Shown piece by piece: positions 7,232 to 16,330 of a stretch of 64,000 nt of DNA (position 1 is its first letter; each line of letters opens with the position of its first letter). A program made the position numbers and the translations under genes. Under the pieces are notes generated by a model. The model was not told the origin of the DNA and did not search any database. It saw only the letters and a program-made list of their open reading frames with translations. This DNA comes from Bacteroidota bacterium (lineage in GTDB: Bacteria > Bacteroidota > Bacteroidia > Bacteroidales > VadinHA17): the NCBI GenBank assembly GCA_018262715.1, contig JADFDS010000007.1:26094-90093 (forward strand), in the 5' to 3' direction.

Positions 7232-8860
7232 TTACCTTACAATGGCGAACTCGGAGCCGGGCTTCCACTGAGGCCTGATATCGCTTGTGACGATCCTGCA
7301 GGCTACGTTGAACACGGCCCTGGCATCTTCCTCTATCCCGTCGAAGTTCATTTCGGGGTAGTAGTTATCGGCAGGTTTGTGGTATTTATTGGTTATGTAT
7401 TCCTTTTCACGATCGGCAGCCCATTCAATGCCGTATTCCCTGCTGTCACAGTTGCCCCGGGCGAACATCGAGGGGATGCCTGCCTTGGCGAACGGGAAGT
7501 GGTCAGAACGGAAGTACATGCCTGTTTCGGGATTGGGATCGGGCATAAGGTATCTTCCCTGGCGGCTGGCGGCTCCTGCCAGCATGTCATCCAGGTCCGA
7601 CTGTCCGTAACCGGTTACCATCATGTCTTTCATCCTCCCAATGGGGAGGAGAAGGTCATTATTGAAGCATGCTATCAGGTTCTCCTGCCTGACAGGAGGG
7701 TTGGCCACAAACCAGGATGAGCCGAGTAATCCCTGTTCCTCTGCCGTGGGAAAGAAAAGGATCACGGATCTTTCCGGTCTCTTTTTCATGGAAGAGAAAG
7801 CTTCGCCGATCTCAAGGGCCCATGCCATCGATGTGCCATTGTCAACCGCACCGTTGTATATCGAATCGCCGTTCTCTTTCTCTCCGATGCCAAAGTGATC
7901 CCAGTGGGCTGAAATCACTACAGCCTCTTCGGGGCGGGTTGTGCCCCTGAGGATTCCTGCCACGTTCATTGAGCTGTTCCTGAGGTGGGTGTTGATGAGG
8001 CGCAGTGAGATTGACGCGCCCATTTCAAAGCCGCTGAAGCCTCTGATGCAGGCATCACTTCGCAGCTGCTCAACATCATGGCCCTGGGCTCCGAACAGCA
8101 CTGATGCTGCTTCGGCGCTGAGCCAGCCTGTGACCGGACATGGTTCCGGATCACCGGCAACAGGCTCCTGGTAAAGGCCGGGTGAGATTGAACTTTTGCG
8201 GGGTATCGAGAAGTCATAGCCTGCGCCCACAGTCTCATGGATGATCAGAATTGCCGTCGCCCCCTGCCTGGCCGCCTCCTCGTACTTGTATGTCCACCTT
8301 CCGTAGTATGTCATTGTCCTTCCCTTGAACAGGGCGGAGTCGCCGGTATAGAGTCCCGGGTCATTCACGAGAACCACTGCGCATTTGCCTCTGACATCAA
8401 CTGCCGAGAAATCATTCCAGCCGTATTCCGGGGCCACAATGCCGAAGCCGCAGAAGACCATCGGTATGTCAACCAGTTCAACATACTCTTTCATTGAAGG
8501 CGATTCCACTGCGATATCATCAGGTGCTGAGAGCTCCAGTTTCCTGCCGCCGGCAGTGATCAAAACCGGGCTTTGCACCTTTGTGGTGATCTCCACCATA
8601 GGAACTTCCTGAAACCAGCTGTCGCCGAAAGCAGGAGCGAATCCTATTCTTTCGAGCTCTCGGGCAAGATAGTTTACGGCAATTGTCTCACCGGGGGTAA
8701 AGGGTTTGCGTCCCATCATGCTGTCAGCACCCAGAATCCGGGTATATTCCCTCAGTTCAGCGGGGGTGATGGTTTCAGAGGCTTTTCCGAGCGGACTGTC
8801 TCCTGCGCATGACGCTGCTACCAGGGCTATCAGAGCCACAGGAAGGATTATTGTCTTCAT
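7232..8860 (-). CDS. M28-family zinc aminopeptidase lipoprotein with PA domain
   Basis: 542 residues. The N-terminus is a lipoprotein signal ending LVAASCAGD, so the protein should be anchored in an envelope membrane. A protease-associated (PA) insert spans roughly residues 120-270. The M28 catalytic core follows, with zinc ligands in AHWDHFG, AVDNGTS, the catalytic EEQG and the NNDLL segment, and a final YHKPADNY. Family members remove N-terminal amino acids from peptides. It overlaps peptidase T by 4 bases (ATGA), so the pair probably degrades peptides in series: exported trimming, then cytosolic tripeptide cleavage. Confidence 0.9.
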   Translation of the reverse strand: MKTIILPVALIALVAASCAGDSPLGKASETITPAELREYTRILGADSMMGRKPFTPGETIAVNYLARELERIGFAPAFGDSWFQEVPMVEITTKVQSPVLITAGGRKLELSAPDDIAVESPSMKEYVELVDIPMVFCGFGIVAPEYGWNDFSAVDVRGKCAVVLVNDPGLYTGDSALFKGRTMTYYGRWTYKYEEAARQGATAILIIHETVGAGYDFSIPRKSSISPGLYQEPVAGDPEPCPVTGWLSAEAASVLFGAQGHDVEQLRSDACIRGFSGFEMGASISLRLINTHLRNSSMNVAGILRGTTRPEEAVVISAHWDHFGIGEKENGDSIYNGAVDNGTSMAWALEIGEAFSSMKKRPERSVILFFPTAEEQGLLGSSWFVANPPVRQENLIACFNNDLLLPIGRMKDMMVTGYGQSDLDDMLAGAASRQGRYLMPDPNPETGMYFRSDHFPFAKAGIPSMFARGNCDSREYGIEWAADREKEYITNKYHKPADNYYPEMNFDGIEEDARAVFNVACRIVTSDIRPQWKPGSEFAIVR

Positions 8861-10089
8861 TCCGGTGATTTGTTTCGTGAAGTGATGAGATTTATTATTA
8901 CCTCCACGGCTTTTTCCATTGACTGAAGCGGGATATATTCAAACCGTCCGTGGTAGTTATGTCCGCCGGTGAAGAGGTTGGGGCATGGCAGGCCCATGAA
9001 TGAAAGCCTGGCACCGTCGGTTCCGCCCCTGACAGGTTTGATGACCGGTTCTATCCCGGCCTGCCGGTAGGCTTCGATGGCAGCCTCAATGATGTGATAG
9101 TTGGCTTCAATTATTTCTTTCATATTGAAGTACTGGTCGCGCATGACAATGTTCACTTCAGCTCCCGGATACCTTTTATGTGTTGCTTCCGCGACATTAT
9201 CCAGCATTTTCTTCCTGGCGGCAAATTTAACCGGGTCATGATCCCTGACAATGTACTTCATGACAGTTTCTTCAACAGAACCGCGGATGTCATAGAGGTG
9301 AAAAAATCCCTCGTAACCGGCAGTATGTTCCGGTCTCTCATTCGTTGGCAGGAGGCTGTCGAAGACGCCGGCCACCATAACCGAGTTGATCATTGTATCC
9401 TTTGCCGTCCCGGGGTGCACGCTGCGTCCCTTTACAGTAACCGTTGCCGCGGCAGCATTGAAGTTTTCATATTCCAGTTCCCCTATGCCTCCTCCGTCGA
9501 GGGTATAGGCATAATCAGCCCCGAACCGTTTCATGTCGAAATTGTCAGCTCCTCTTCCGATCTCCTCATCGGGTGTAAAGGCAATCCTGATCTTTCCGTG
9601 TTTGAGTGAAGGGTTTGCAATGAGATACTCGCATGCGGTGACTATCTCAGCGATACCGGCCTTGTCATCAGCCCCGAGAAGCGTGGTTCCGTCAGTGGTT
9701 ATCAGTGTCTGTCCGACATATTTCTTCAGTTCCGGGAACTCAGCGGGGGACAGGATGATTCTTCTTTCCGGGTTAAGCATCAGATCATTTCCGTCATAGC
9801 CGGGATGCACCAGGGGATTAATGTTTGCCGAGGGGGCTTCCGGACTGGTGTCCATATGTGCAATAAAGCCGGTAACAGTGCCCCGGGAGCCGTTGTTTGC
9901 CGGGAGTGTGGCCATCACGTATCCGTTGCCGTCGAGTGTCACTTCTGACAGCCCTGTCTTTTCCAGCTCATCAGCCAGCCGTTCGGCAAAAATCATCTGG
10001 CTTACCGATGAGGGTGAGGAGGGGTTTGAATCATCAGGTCTTGTCTCAAATCTGACATACCCGAGAAATCTTTCAAGGAGACTCTGCAT
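8857..10089 (-). CDS. pepT: peptidase T (tripeptide aminopeptidase)
   Basis: 410 residues, the usual length for PepT (M20B). It has the metal-binding FIAHMDTSPEAP, GADDKAGIAE and FTPDEEIGRGAD motifs, the dimerisation-domain sequence SVHPGTAKDTMINS and the terminal TGGHNYHGRFE. It has no signal peptide, so it is cytosolic. The enzyme releases the N-terminal residue of tripeptides. Its stop overlaps the start of the M28 lipoprotein gene downstream, indicating co-translation. Confidence 0.95.
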   Translation of the reverse strand: MQSLLERFLGYVRFETRPDDSNPSSPSSVSQMIFAERLADELEKTGLSEVTLDGNGYVMATLPANNGSRGTVTGFIAHMDTSPEAPSANINPLVHPGYDGNDLMLNPERRIILSPAEFPELKKYVGQTLITTDGTTLLGADDKAGIAEIVTACEYLIANPSLKHGKIRIAFTPDEEIGRGADNFDMKRFGADYAYTLDGGGIGELEYENFNAAAATVTVKGRSVHPGTAKDTMINSVMVAGVFDSLLPTNERPEHTAGYEGFFHLYDIRGSVEETVMKYIVRDHDPVKFAARKKMLDNVAEATHKRYPGAEVNIVMRDQYFNMKEIIEANYHIIEAAIEAYRQAGIEPVIKPVRGGTDGARLSFMGLPCPNLFTGGHNYHGRFEYIPLQSMEKAVEVIINLITSRNKSPE

Positions 10090-10212
10090 CCGTGTTTATT
10101 TGGTTAAGCTGTTAAATTTAGTCATTAAAACTGAAGGTACGGCATCCATTCACCGTCATCATTCCGGTGACCAGGTATCGTTTCATCAGGGAGCCGGAAA
10201 ATCAAAGATATT

Positions 10213-10896
10213 TCAGATATGGAACAGGCGGCCAAGGCTTCTGCCTCTCTTCATCCTGTAATGGATGAAGATAAAGAACATTGCGATAATCACCAGTGAT
10301 GCTGCTGTAATCACTGACCATTGCGGCCTGTAGGCCGAAGAGAGAAGGCGGTCTGTGAGGCACTCCGTGACGAGGGCGAATAGTGCCAGGGCGATAAGTA
10401 TTGTTGCCAGGAGGTTCAGTCCCCTGTACCTGCTGAGGGAGTTCAGGAAGAGGACTGCTGCTGTAAGAAGGGCAGCAGCCACTGTCAGCGGGCTGGCGAT
10501 GGAACGGAACCAGCCTGTATGACCGGTGAGCTGGTCAAGGAGCCACAGGAATACCAGGGTTGCCACGGTAGCCAGCGTGATGACGAGGTAAGGTCTGCGT
10601 CTGAGCAGGTAAATGGCAGAAAGGAATGCCAGCAAGTATCCTATGCATGTGGTTGTTATCAGTGACCAGTTTATTCCCCTGGTAAAGACCGCATCAATGG
10701 CCAGTGTTATTATCACGCCTGCTACCAGGAGGAGCATTGTAATCTCATACAGGTGCCGTGTGTTCTCTATCCTTGAGAGCCTGAACAGGTCAGCAGCGGT
10801 CACAATCTTTCCGGACCGGCTTTCAGAGGGTTCACAGAGCGGGCATTTCTCATTGCCCTCTCCAAGGTCCACCCCACAGTTTTTACATATTGCCAT
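10213..10896 (-). CDS. zinc-ribbon multi-pass membrane protein (DUF6320-like)
   Basis: 227 residues. The N-terminus is a zinc ribbon (CKNCGVDLGEGNEKCPLC, residues 4-21). About six hydrophobic segments follow between residues 50 and 215, with a basic C-terminus. I recognise it as the DUF6320 type, which has no known function. It overlaps the acyltransferase-like gene upstream by 14 bases, so the two are almost certainly a functional pair. Confidence 0.7.
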   Translation of the reverse strand: MAICKNCGVDLGEGNEKCPLCEPSESRSGKIVTAADLFRLSRIENTRHLYEITMLLLVAGVIITLAIDAVFTRGINWSLITTTCIGYLLAFLSAIYLLRRRPYLVITLATVATLVFLWLLDQLTGHTGWFRSIASPLTVAAALLTAAVLFLNSLSRYRGLNLLATILIALALFALVTECLTDRLLSSAYRPQWSVITAASLVIIAMFFIFIHYRMKRGRSLGRLFHI

Positions 10897-12187
10897 GGCT
10901 TTTTTGCTGTAATTTGGTCAGGATTCTTACCGGCAGTCCGGCTGAGGTGAGACTCTTCACAAAGCCCTTCTCAAGGTCGGTGTTGCCGGTCAGTGATCCG
11001 AAGGTAATAATTGTCTCAGCGCCGAGTGAGATAAGTCCGGCGGTGATCTTGATATCCTTATGAGGGGGAGGGGGGGTGACTGACATTGCCTGCATCAGCC
11101 GTTCAGCGGGGCCTGTCGGGGTTACCCTTCCCATGTTGGTGACTATCGATGTGAACTGGCTCGGGCCGAACCGGTTGTAGGCAATCCGCAGAACAGGACT
11201 CTTGATGAACAGAGGAATAATGCGGATAAGAGGATTCTTTTCCTTTGACACGTTTCTGCTGATGACCTGTCTGATTCTCTTTTCGTCAGTCATCAGCTGC
11301 ATTGTGATTTTCACCTCGCGCAGGATCTCGTCGAAAGAGTAATGGCCCATCCTGACATCGATTGCCGGCATTGCGAAGAGTGAGAAGTTACGCAGGGTTT
11401 CTGCCTCGTATCTCCTGCGCAGATCGAACGGGACCTGTACCCGTATATGTGGTGAGCCGTTTCCTTCGCTTATCCTTATTTCCTGGAGTACGAAGAGCAT
11501 TGTGGCTGCAAGGTACTCGGTCACGGTGCTACCTGCCTCTCTTGCCAGCAGTACCAGTCTGTCAGCCGGTACGCCGAATTCCGTTACCCTGAACCTGGGG
11601 GCCTCCCGCAGCCTGAACGGCAGGTGCCATGCGCGGGGAAGAACGGCAGGCCGGGGCATCCCTTTCCCGTAATGTCTGGAAAAGAGATCCTCGCTGCAAC
11701 CCGGACGAGGGCCGTCCTTGACTTCCGGGAACGGCATCTCTGAAATACCTTCTGCATGAAGGAAGTAATGGTTGAGGAGTGTCTTGAGGAAGAAAATGGC
11801 GCCACCACCATCGGTCAGGATGTGAAAGAACTCCACCGAGATAGTATTGCCACGGACAAGGACACGGTAAAGAAGCTCACCGTTCATGGTTCGAGGAAAG
11901 GGCTGGCAGCGCGGACCGCTGTCAGGCATCACCCTTGGCGCTTTGCCATTGTACTCAAGGAAATACCAGAAGAAACCCCTGCACAGTTCCACACTGAACA
12001 GCGGAAACATCCCTGAAGCTTCTTCAGATGCCTTTAAAAGCGCAGGCAGCACAACAGGTGCAGTAAGATGCACGCTTATCCGGAATACCCCGGTCAGTTC
12101 CGAACCCGTGATTGCCGGATAGATCTTGGCTGCGTTGTCAAGCTTCATCCATTCCCCACGTCCTGAGATTTCTCCTTTTGGACCCAT
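10883..12187 (-). CDS. condensation/alcohol-acetyltransferase-like acyltransferase
   Basis: 434 residues resembling the CoA-dependent acyltransferase superfamily (AATase/condensation-domain fold). The active-site HxxxDG motif is present as FHILTDGGGA near residue 130, and a second conserved-looking region, VTNMGRV, lies near residue 355. No carrier-protein or adenylation domain is attached, so it is a stand-alone enzyme that would esterify or amidate an alcohol or amine with an acyl-CoA or acyl-carrier donor. It is paired by overlap with a zinc-ribbon membrane protein. Substrate unknown. An alternative start at 12148 would drop 13 residues. Confidence 0.7.
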   Translation of the reverse strand: MGPKGEISGRGEWMKLDNAAKIYPAITGSELTGVFRISVHLTAPVVLPALLKASEEASGMFPLFSVELCRGFFWYFLEYNGKAPRVMPDSGPRCQPFPRTMNGELLYRVLVRGNTISVEFFHILTDGGGAIFFLKTLLNHYFLHAEGISEMPFPEVKDGPRPGCSEDLFSRHYGKGMPRPAVLPRAWHLPFRLREAPRFRVTEFGVPADRLVLLAREAGSTVTEYLAATMLFVLQEIRISEGNGSPHIRVQVPFDLRRRYEAETLRNFSLFAMPAIDVRMGHYSFDEILREVKITMQLMTDEKRIRQVISRNVSKEKNPLIRIIPLFIKSPVLRIAYNRFGPSQFTSIVTNMGRVTPTGPAERLMQAMSVTPPPPHKDIKITAGLISLGAETIITFGSLTGNTDLEKGFVKSLTSAGLPVRILTKLQQKSHGNM

Positions 12188-12280
12188 TTTCCTCTATTCC
12201 GACGTAAAGATAAACATATATGCTCCCGTTTGTAATTTGTGTTCTCCGGCATCTTACACACCGGCGGGATTTAAGTTTAT

Positions 12281-12288
12281 TATATTTG
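12281..12288 (+). promoter_or_regulatory. -7 box (TATATTTG) upstream of the DPP IV operon
   Basis: TATATTTG matches TAnnTTTG exactly and lies 39 bases before the dipeptidyl peptidase start. A matching TTTG at -33 is not clear. Confidence 0.45.
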
Positions 12289-12327
12289 TTAGCTCAGGAG
12301 AACGATACGAACTCAAATTCCTATACC

Positions 12328-14481
12328 ATGAAACAGTTTTGCATCTTTTTACAAATCACCCTGTTGGTGGCTATTTCTGCTTCAGCCGCAGGCCAGAGGT
12401 CCGGCGCAGGTGATTCGCAGCCGACGCTTGTCAAATGGATTGATGACACCCACTTTCTGATGAGGAGCATGGGTGAAGACAGAAAGCCGGTTTACTCGCA
12501 GTATGACTGCAAGACCGGCAAATCCGTCTCTGTCACTGACTACAGGAGCGAGATGGAAAAGCTCAGGGACCTTCTTCCGGAAGGGATTCAGCCAGGTCCT
12601 GACATGGTTTCTTCCTCAGATATGCAGGCTGTTGTGATTGTCCGCGACAATGACCTCTGGTATTATTCTTCAAGAATCCGTGAAGGGAAAAAGCTGACTT
12701 CCGACCCCGACAGGGAGATGAATGCCAGGTTTGCCCCCGGCGACCGCAAACTGGCCTACACGAAGAACAAGGAACTTTACGTATATGATCTTGACCTGGG
12801 AAGGGAAACAAGGCTCACCTTTGATGCAACCGAAAAAATCTACAACGGCTGGGCATCATGGGTTTATATGGAGGAGATTCTCGGCAGAGGCACGAGGTAT
12901 GCTGCATTCTGGTGGTCTCCTGACGCAGGTAAACTGGCCTACCTCCATACCGATGACAACCCGGTTCCTCTCTATTATCTGAATGCCCTTGAAAATACTG
13001 ACGGCGTTCACGGCAGGCTCGAGATAACTCCTTATCCCAAGCCCGGAGACCCTAACCCAAAGGTTAAAATGGGGGTGGTTGATCTCACAACCGGTAAAAC
13101 AACATGGGTCAGGACTGATGAGAATACTGACCAGTATATAGCATGGCCATCATGGACCCCTGACAGCAAAATGCTTATGGTTCAGGTCCTCAACCGCGAT
13201 CAGAATGACATGAGGTTCATCCTGGCCGACGTGAACAGCGGGGATTTTACCGAAGTATACCACGAAACCAGGCCCACCTGGATTGATTTCTTCGAGGATA
13301 TTTATGTAATGAAGGACGGCAGCGGATTCATCGTAAGGAGTTGCCGCAATGACTGGTACAATCTGTATTATTACGGATGGGATGGTAACCTTAAATCGCA
13401 GATAACCAACTTCCAGTGGAAAGTGACTGATATCGTCAGGGTTGATGAAGCCAAAAAGGAAATATACTTCAACGGCACCGGTCCTGATCTGCTTGGCGGT
13501 CATCTGTTCCGTGCAAGGCTTGACGGATCAAAACTGCTGCAGGTCACTTCAGGAGAGGGGCATCACACTGCATCGGTCTCTCCCGCCGGATCATATTTCT
13601 TTGAAACCTGGAGCAGCATCAGTGACCCCGGTGGTATTAACCTGGTTGATAAAAAGGGGAAAGTGGTACGCAGCATCCATCGTGAAAAGGTACCCGTCTA
13701 TGATGCTTCGGAACAGCAGAAGGTTGAGCTTGTGAAGATCAGGACATCCGATGGTCTGTTTGACATGCCTGCACTGATAACTTATCCGGTGAATTTCGAT
13801 CCGGCAAAAAAATATCCGGTTGTGTTCACCATTTACGGCGGTCCGGATGCCGGCAGCATCAGGAACAGGTGGCAGGGAGTTCAGCCCCGCTGGTATGCCG
13901 AGAACGGGATCGTAACCATCAATGTTGATCACCGGGGTTCAGGTGTCTTCGGCAAGAAGGGACTCGACTACATGCATCGCTCACTGGGGAAATGGGAGAT
14001 CTCGGACTATTCAGATGCGGTGAAATGGCTTAGGCAGCAACCGTGGGCTGACGGTTCCAGGATGGGCATTACCGGCGGTTCTTACGGCGGGTATGTCACA
14101 TGCATGGCCCTGACGGCAGGCGCAGACTACTGGACTCACGGCATCGCAGACTATTCAGTCACCGACTGGCGTCTTTATGACAATGTATATACCGAACGAT
14201 TCATGGATACCCCGGAGGACAATCCGGAAGGGTATAAGCAGGGCTCAGCCCTGACATATGCGGAATCACTGAAGGGAAAGCTTCTCATCCGCCATGGCGA
14301 TATGGATGACAACGTCCATCTGCAGAACTCCATCTGGCTGATCACCACGCTCCAGGATCTCAACAAACCTTTTGAGATGATGATATATCCGGGTGAACGT
14401 CACGGCTGGGGAGGACCCAAGAGAACCTTCCAGACCAATGAGACCAACGGATTCTGGATGAAATCGTTCTTTGGGAAGTAA
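12328..14481 (+). CDS. dipeptidyl peptidase IV (S9B)
   Basis: 717 residues from the ATG at 12328. That start gives a clean signal peptide (MKQFCIFLQITLLVAISASAAG), while the longer reading frame begins with an implausible leader. A beta-propeller N-terminal half (about 40-480) is followed by an alpha/beta hydrolase. The nucleophile is Ser585 in GGSYGGY, the acid is in HGDMDDNVH near 665 and the histidine is in GERHGWGG near 695. The protein should be periplasmic. It removes X-Pro or X-Ala dipeptides from peptide N-termini. It is the first gene of a three-peptidase operon aimed at proline-containing peptides. Confidence 0.95.
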   Translation: MKQFCIFLQITLLVAISASAAGQRSGAGDSQPTLVKWIDDTHFLMRSMGEDRKPVYSQYDCKTGKSVSVTDYRSEMEKLRDLLPEGIQPGPDMVSSSDMQAVVIVRDNDLWYYSSRIREGKKLTSDPDREMNARFAPGDRKLAYTKNKELYVYDLDLGRETRLTFDATEKIYNGWASWVYMEEILGRGTRYAAFWWSPDAGKLAYLHTDDNPVPLYYLNALENTDGVHGRLEITPYPKPGDPNPKVKMGVVDLTTGKTTWVRTDENTDQYIAWPSWTPDSKMLMVQVLNRDQNDMRFILADVNSGDFTEVYHETRPTWIDFFEDIYVMKDGSGFIVRSCRNDWYNLYYYGWDGNLKSQITNFQWKVTDIVRVDEAKKEIYFNGTGPDLLGGHLFRARLDGSKLLQVTSGEGHHTASVSPAGSYFFETWSSISDPGGINLVDKKGKVVRSIHREKVPVYDASEQQKVELVKIRTSDGLFDMPALITYPVNFDPAKKYPVVFTIYGGPDAGSIRNRWQGVQPRWYAENGIVTINVDHRGSGVFGKKGLDYMHRSLGKWEISDYSDAVKWLRQQPWADGSRMGITGGSYGGYVTCMALTAGADYWTHGIADYSVTDWRLYDNVYTERFMDTPEDNPEGYKQGSALTYAESLKGKLLIRHGDMDDNVHLQNSIWLITTLQDLNKPFEMMIYPGERHGWGGPKRTFQTNETNGFWMKSFFGK

Positions 14482-14499
14482 ATACACATAATAAGGGAT

Positions 14500-16317
14500 A
14501 TGGCTGCGAGTGTATACATGAAGAGGCTTGCCGCAGTGCGGGCCCTGATGAGGAAAAAGAAGCTGGATGCACTAATAATACCCTCCTCCGATCCGCACCT
14601 TGGCGAATACGTGCCTGATCACTGGAGGGTTATCAGGTGGCTGACCGGCTTCACCGGCTCTGCCGGGAACGTTGTCATTACCAGAACTTTCGCCGGTCTG
14701 TGGACTGACAGCCGGTACTTCATTCAGGCTGAAGAACAGCTGGCCGGTTCGGGATTTGAGCTTGTGCGGCTGAAGATTCCGCATACCCCGGAGCATATCG
14801 ACTGGCTGAAGGAAAAGGCCCGCAAGGGGTGGAAGGTAGGCGTTGACGGCCGCCTGATCTCAGCAGTTATAATGAAGCTGCTGGTGTCATCCCTTAATGT
14901 CTCCGGTGCCAGGCCCGACCTGAAAGCCGACCTGATCACTCCTGTCTGGAAGGATCGCCCTGAGCTGCCCGGTGACAGTGCTTTTGAACTTGATGTAAAG
15001 TATGCCGGGCTGACCAGGCTTGAGAAGCTTGAAAAAGTCAGGGAGGTGATGAAGGTAATGAAGGTTGATTATCAGCTGCTTACAGCAACAGATGATATCA
15101 TGTGGCTGTTGAATCTCAGGGGCAACGATGTGAAGTACTGTCCGCTGCTGCTTTCTTTTGCTGTGGTGAGCCTCAGCCAGGTCATCTTCTTTGCTGATGA
15201 GGAGAAAATTCCGCATGCTGTAAAGGCCTCACTTGACAGAGACGGTGTTGTTCTGCTGCCGTATGACACAGTGACCTCCGTCCTCTCTCACCTGGATGAG
15301 GGATCAGTCGTTCTGCTTTCACCCCCGGCAACCCCGGCTGCACTGTACAGATCTATTCCCCGCAGCGTGAATATCACAGAGGACCTGAGTATCCCCACGC
15401 GGATGAAAGCGGTAAAAAATGACGTTGAGCTGAAGAACCTGAGAAAGGTGATGGTTGATGACGGTGTAGTCCTGACCCGCTTTTTTCACTGGCTTGAAAA
15501 GGCAGTCGGAAGGGAAGCGATAACCGAGCTGAGTGCTGCCGCGAAAATTGATGAGATGCGCTCGGCGCAGGCTGGATGTACGGGTCCTGCCTTCAGTACC
15601 ATTGCTGCATATAATGAACATGCAGCACTTCCGCACTATGTCCCTGACAGGAAAACCGACGTCAGGCTGAAGAAGAAAGGTATTTTCCTGCTTGATTCAG
15701 GCGGACAGTATTACGGGGGGACCACCGATATCACAAGGACGGTTGCTCTCGGAAAGCCCGATGCTCAGATGAGGAGGGAATTCACCCTTGCCCTGAGAGG
15801 AACCATTGACCTTGCCATGGCCAGGTTTCCGCGTGGCACAAGGGGATACCAGCTTGATATTCTCGCCCGCAAACCTTTGTGGGATAATTACATGACTTAC
15901 GGGCATGGCACCGGCCACGGTGTCGGGAGCTTCCTGAACGTGCATGAAGGACCGCAGACGATAGGCTCAGGTGCCACCGGTGATATGAAAACCAGTATGG
16001 AGCCGGGCATGGTGACTTCAGATGAGCCCGCTTTTTACCGTCCGGGGCTCTATGGTTTCAGGACCGAAAACCTTCTGGTATGCCGCTCCGACAAGGAGAG
16101 CGAATTCGGCAGTTTCCTGTCGTTTGAGACTGTAACACTCTGTTATATTGATAGTGAACTTATTGACATCTCCGTCCTTGATGACAGAGAACTTCAGTGG
16201 CTGAACGGGTACCATGAACGGGTTTACCAGTCACTGCACAGGCACCTTGAGCCGGAACTGCAGGCCTGGCTGAGAGCCAGGACAATGCCGCTCAGCCGCA
16301 AAAAAAAGAAAATCTAA
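14500..16317 (+). CDS. Xaa-Pro aminopeptidase (M24B, long form)
   Basis: 605 residues, the length of the long cytosolic aminopeptidase P form. Two creatinase-like N-terminal domains (about 1-300) precede the pita-bread catalytic domain. Metal-site motifs are LLDSGGQYYGGTTDITR, GHGTGHGVGSFLNVHEGP and MVTSDEPAFY, with the last glutamate in RTENLLV. It cleaves the bond before proline at peptide N-termini. There is no signal peptide. It lies 18 bases after the DPP IV gene and 13 before the S28/S37-type peptidase gene. Confidence 0.95.
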   Translation: MAASVYMKRLAAVRALMRKKKLDALIIPSSDPHLGEYVPDHWRVIRWLTGFTGSAGNVVITRTFAGLWTDSRYFIQAEEQLAGSGFELVRLKIPHTPEHIDWLKEKARKGWKVGVDGRLISAVIMKLLVSSLNVSGARPDLKADLITPVWKDRPELPGDSAFELDVKYAGLTRLEKLEKVREVMKVMKVDYQLLTATDDIMWLLNLRGNDVKYCPLLLSFAVVSLSQVIFFADEEKIPHAVKASLDRDGVVLLPYDTVTSVLSHLDEGSVVLLSPPATPAALYRSIPRSVNITEDLSIPTRMKAVKNDVELKNLRKVMVDDGVVLTRFFHWLEKAVGREAITELSAAAKIDEMRSAQAGCTGPAFSTIAAYNEHAALPHYVPDRKTDVRLKKKGIFLLDSGGQYYGGTTDITRTVALGKPDAQMRREFTLALRGTIDLAMARFPRGTRGYQLDILARKPLWDNYMTYGHGTGHGVGSFLNVHEGPQTIGSGATGDMKTSMEPGMVTSDEPAFYRPGLYGFRTENLLVCRSDKESEFGSFLSFETVTLCYIDSELIDISVLDDRELQWLNGYHERVYQSLHRHLEPELQAWLRARTMPLSRKKKKI

Positions 16318-16330
16318 AATTATTATTCAC

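Noticed and set aside
10150..10170. TCACCG/CGGTGA hairpin between pepT and the zinc-ribbon gene
   Set aside because: Six-bp stem with a nine-base loop and no T-tract on either strand; too weak to call a terminator.
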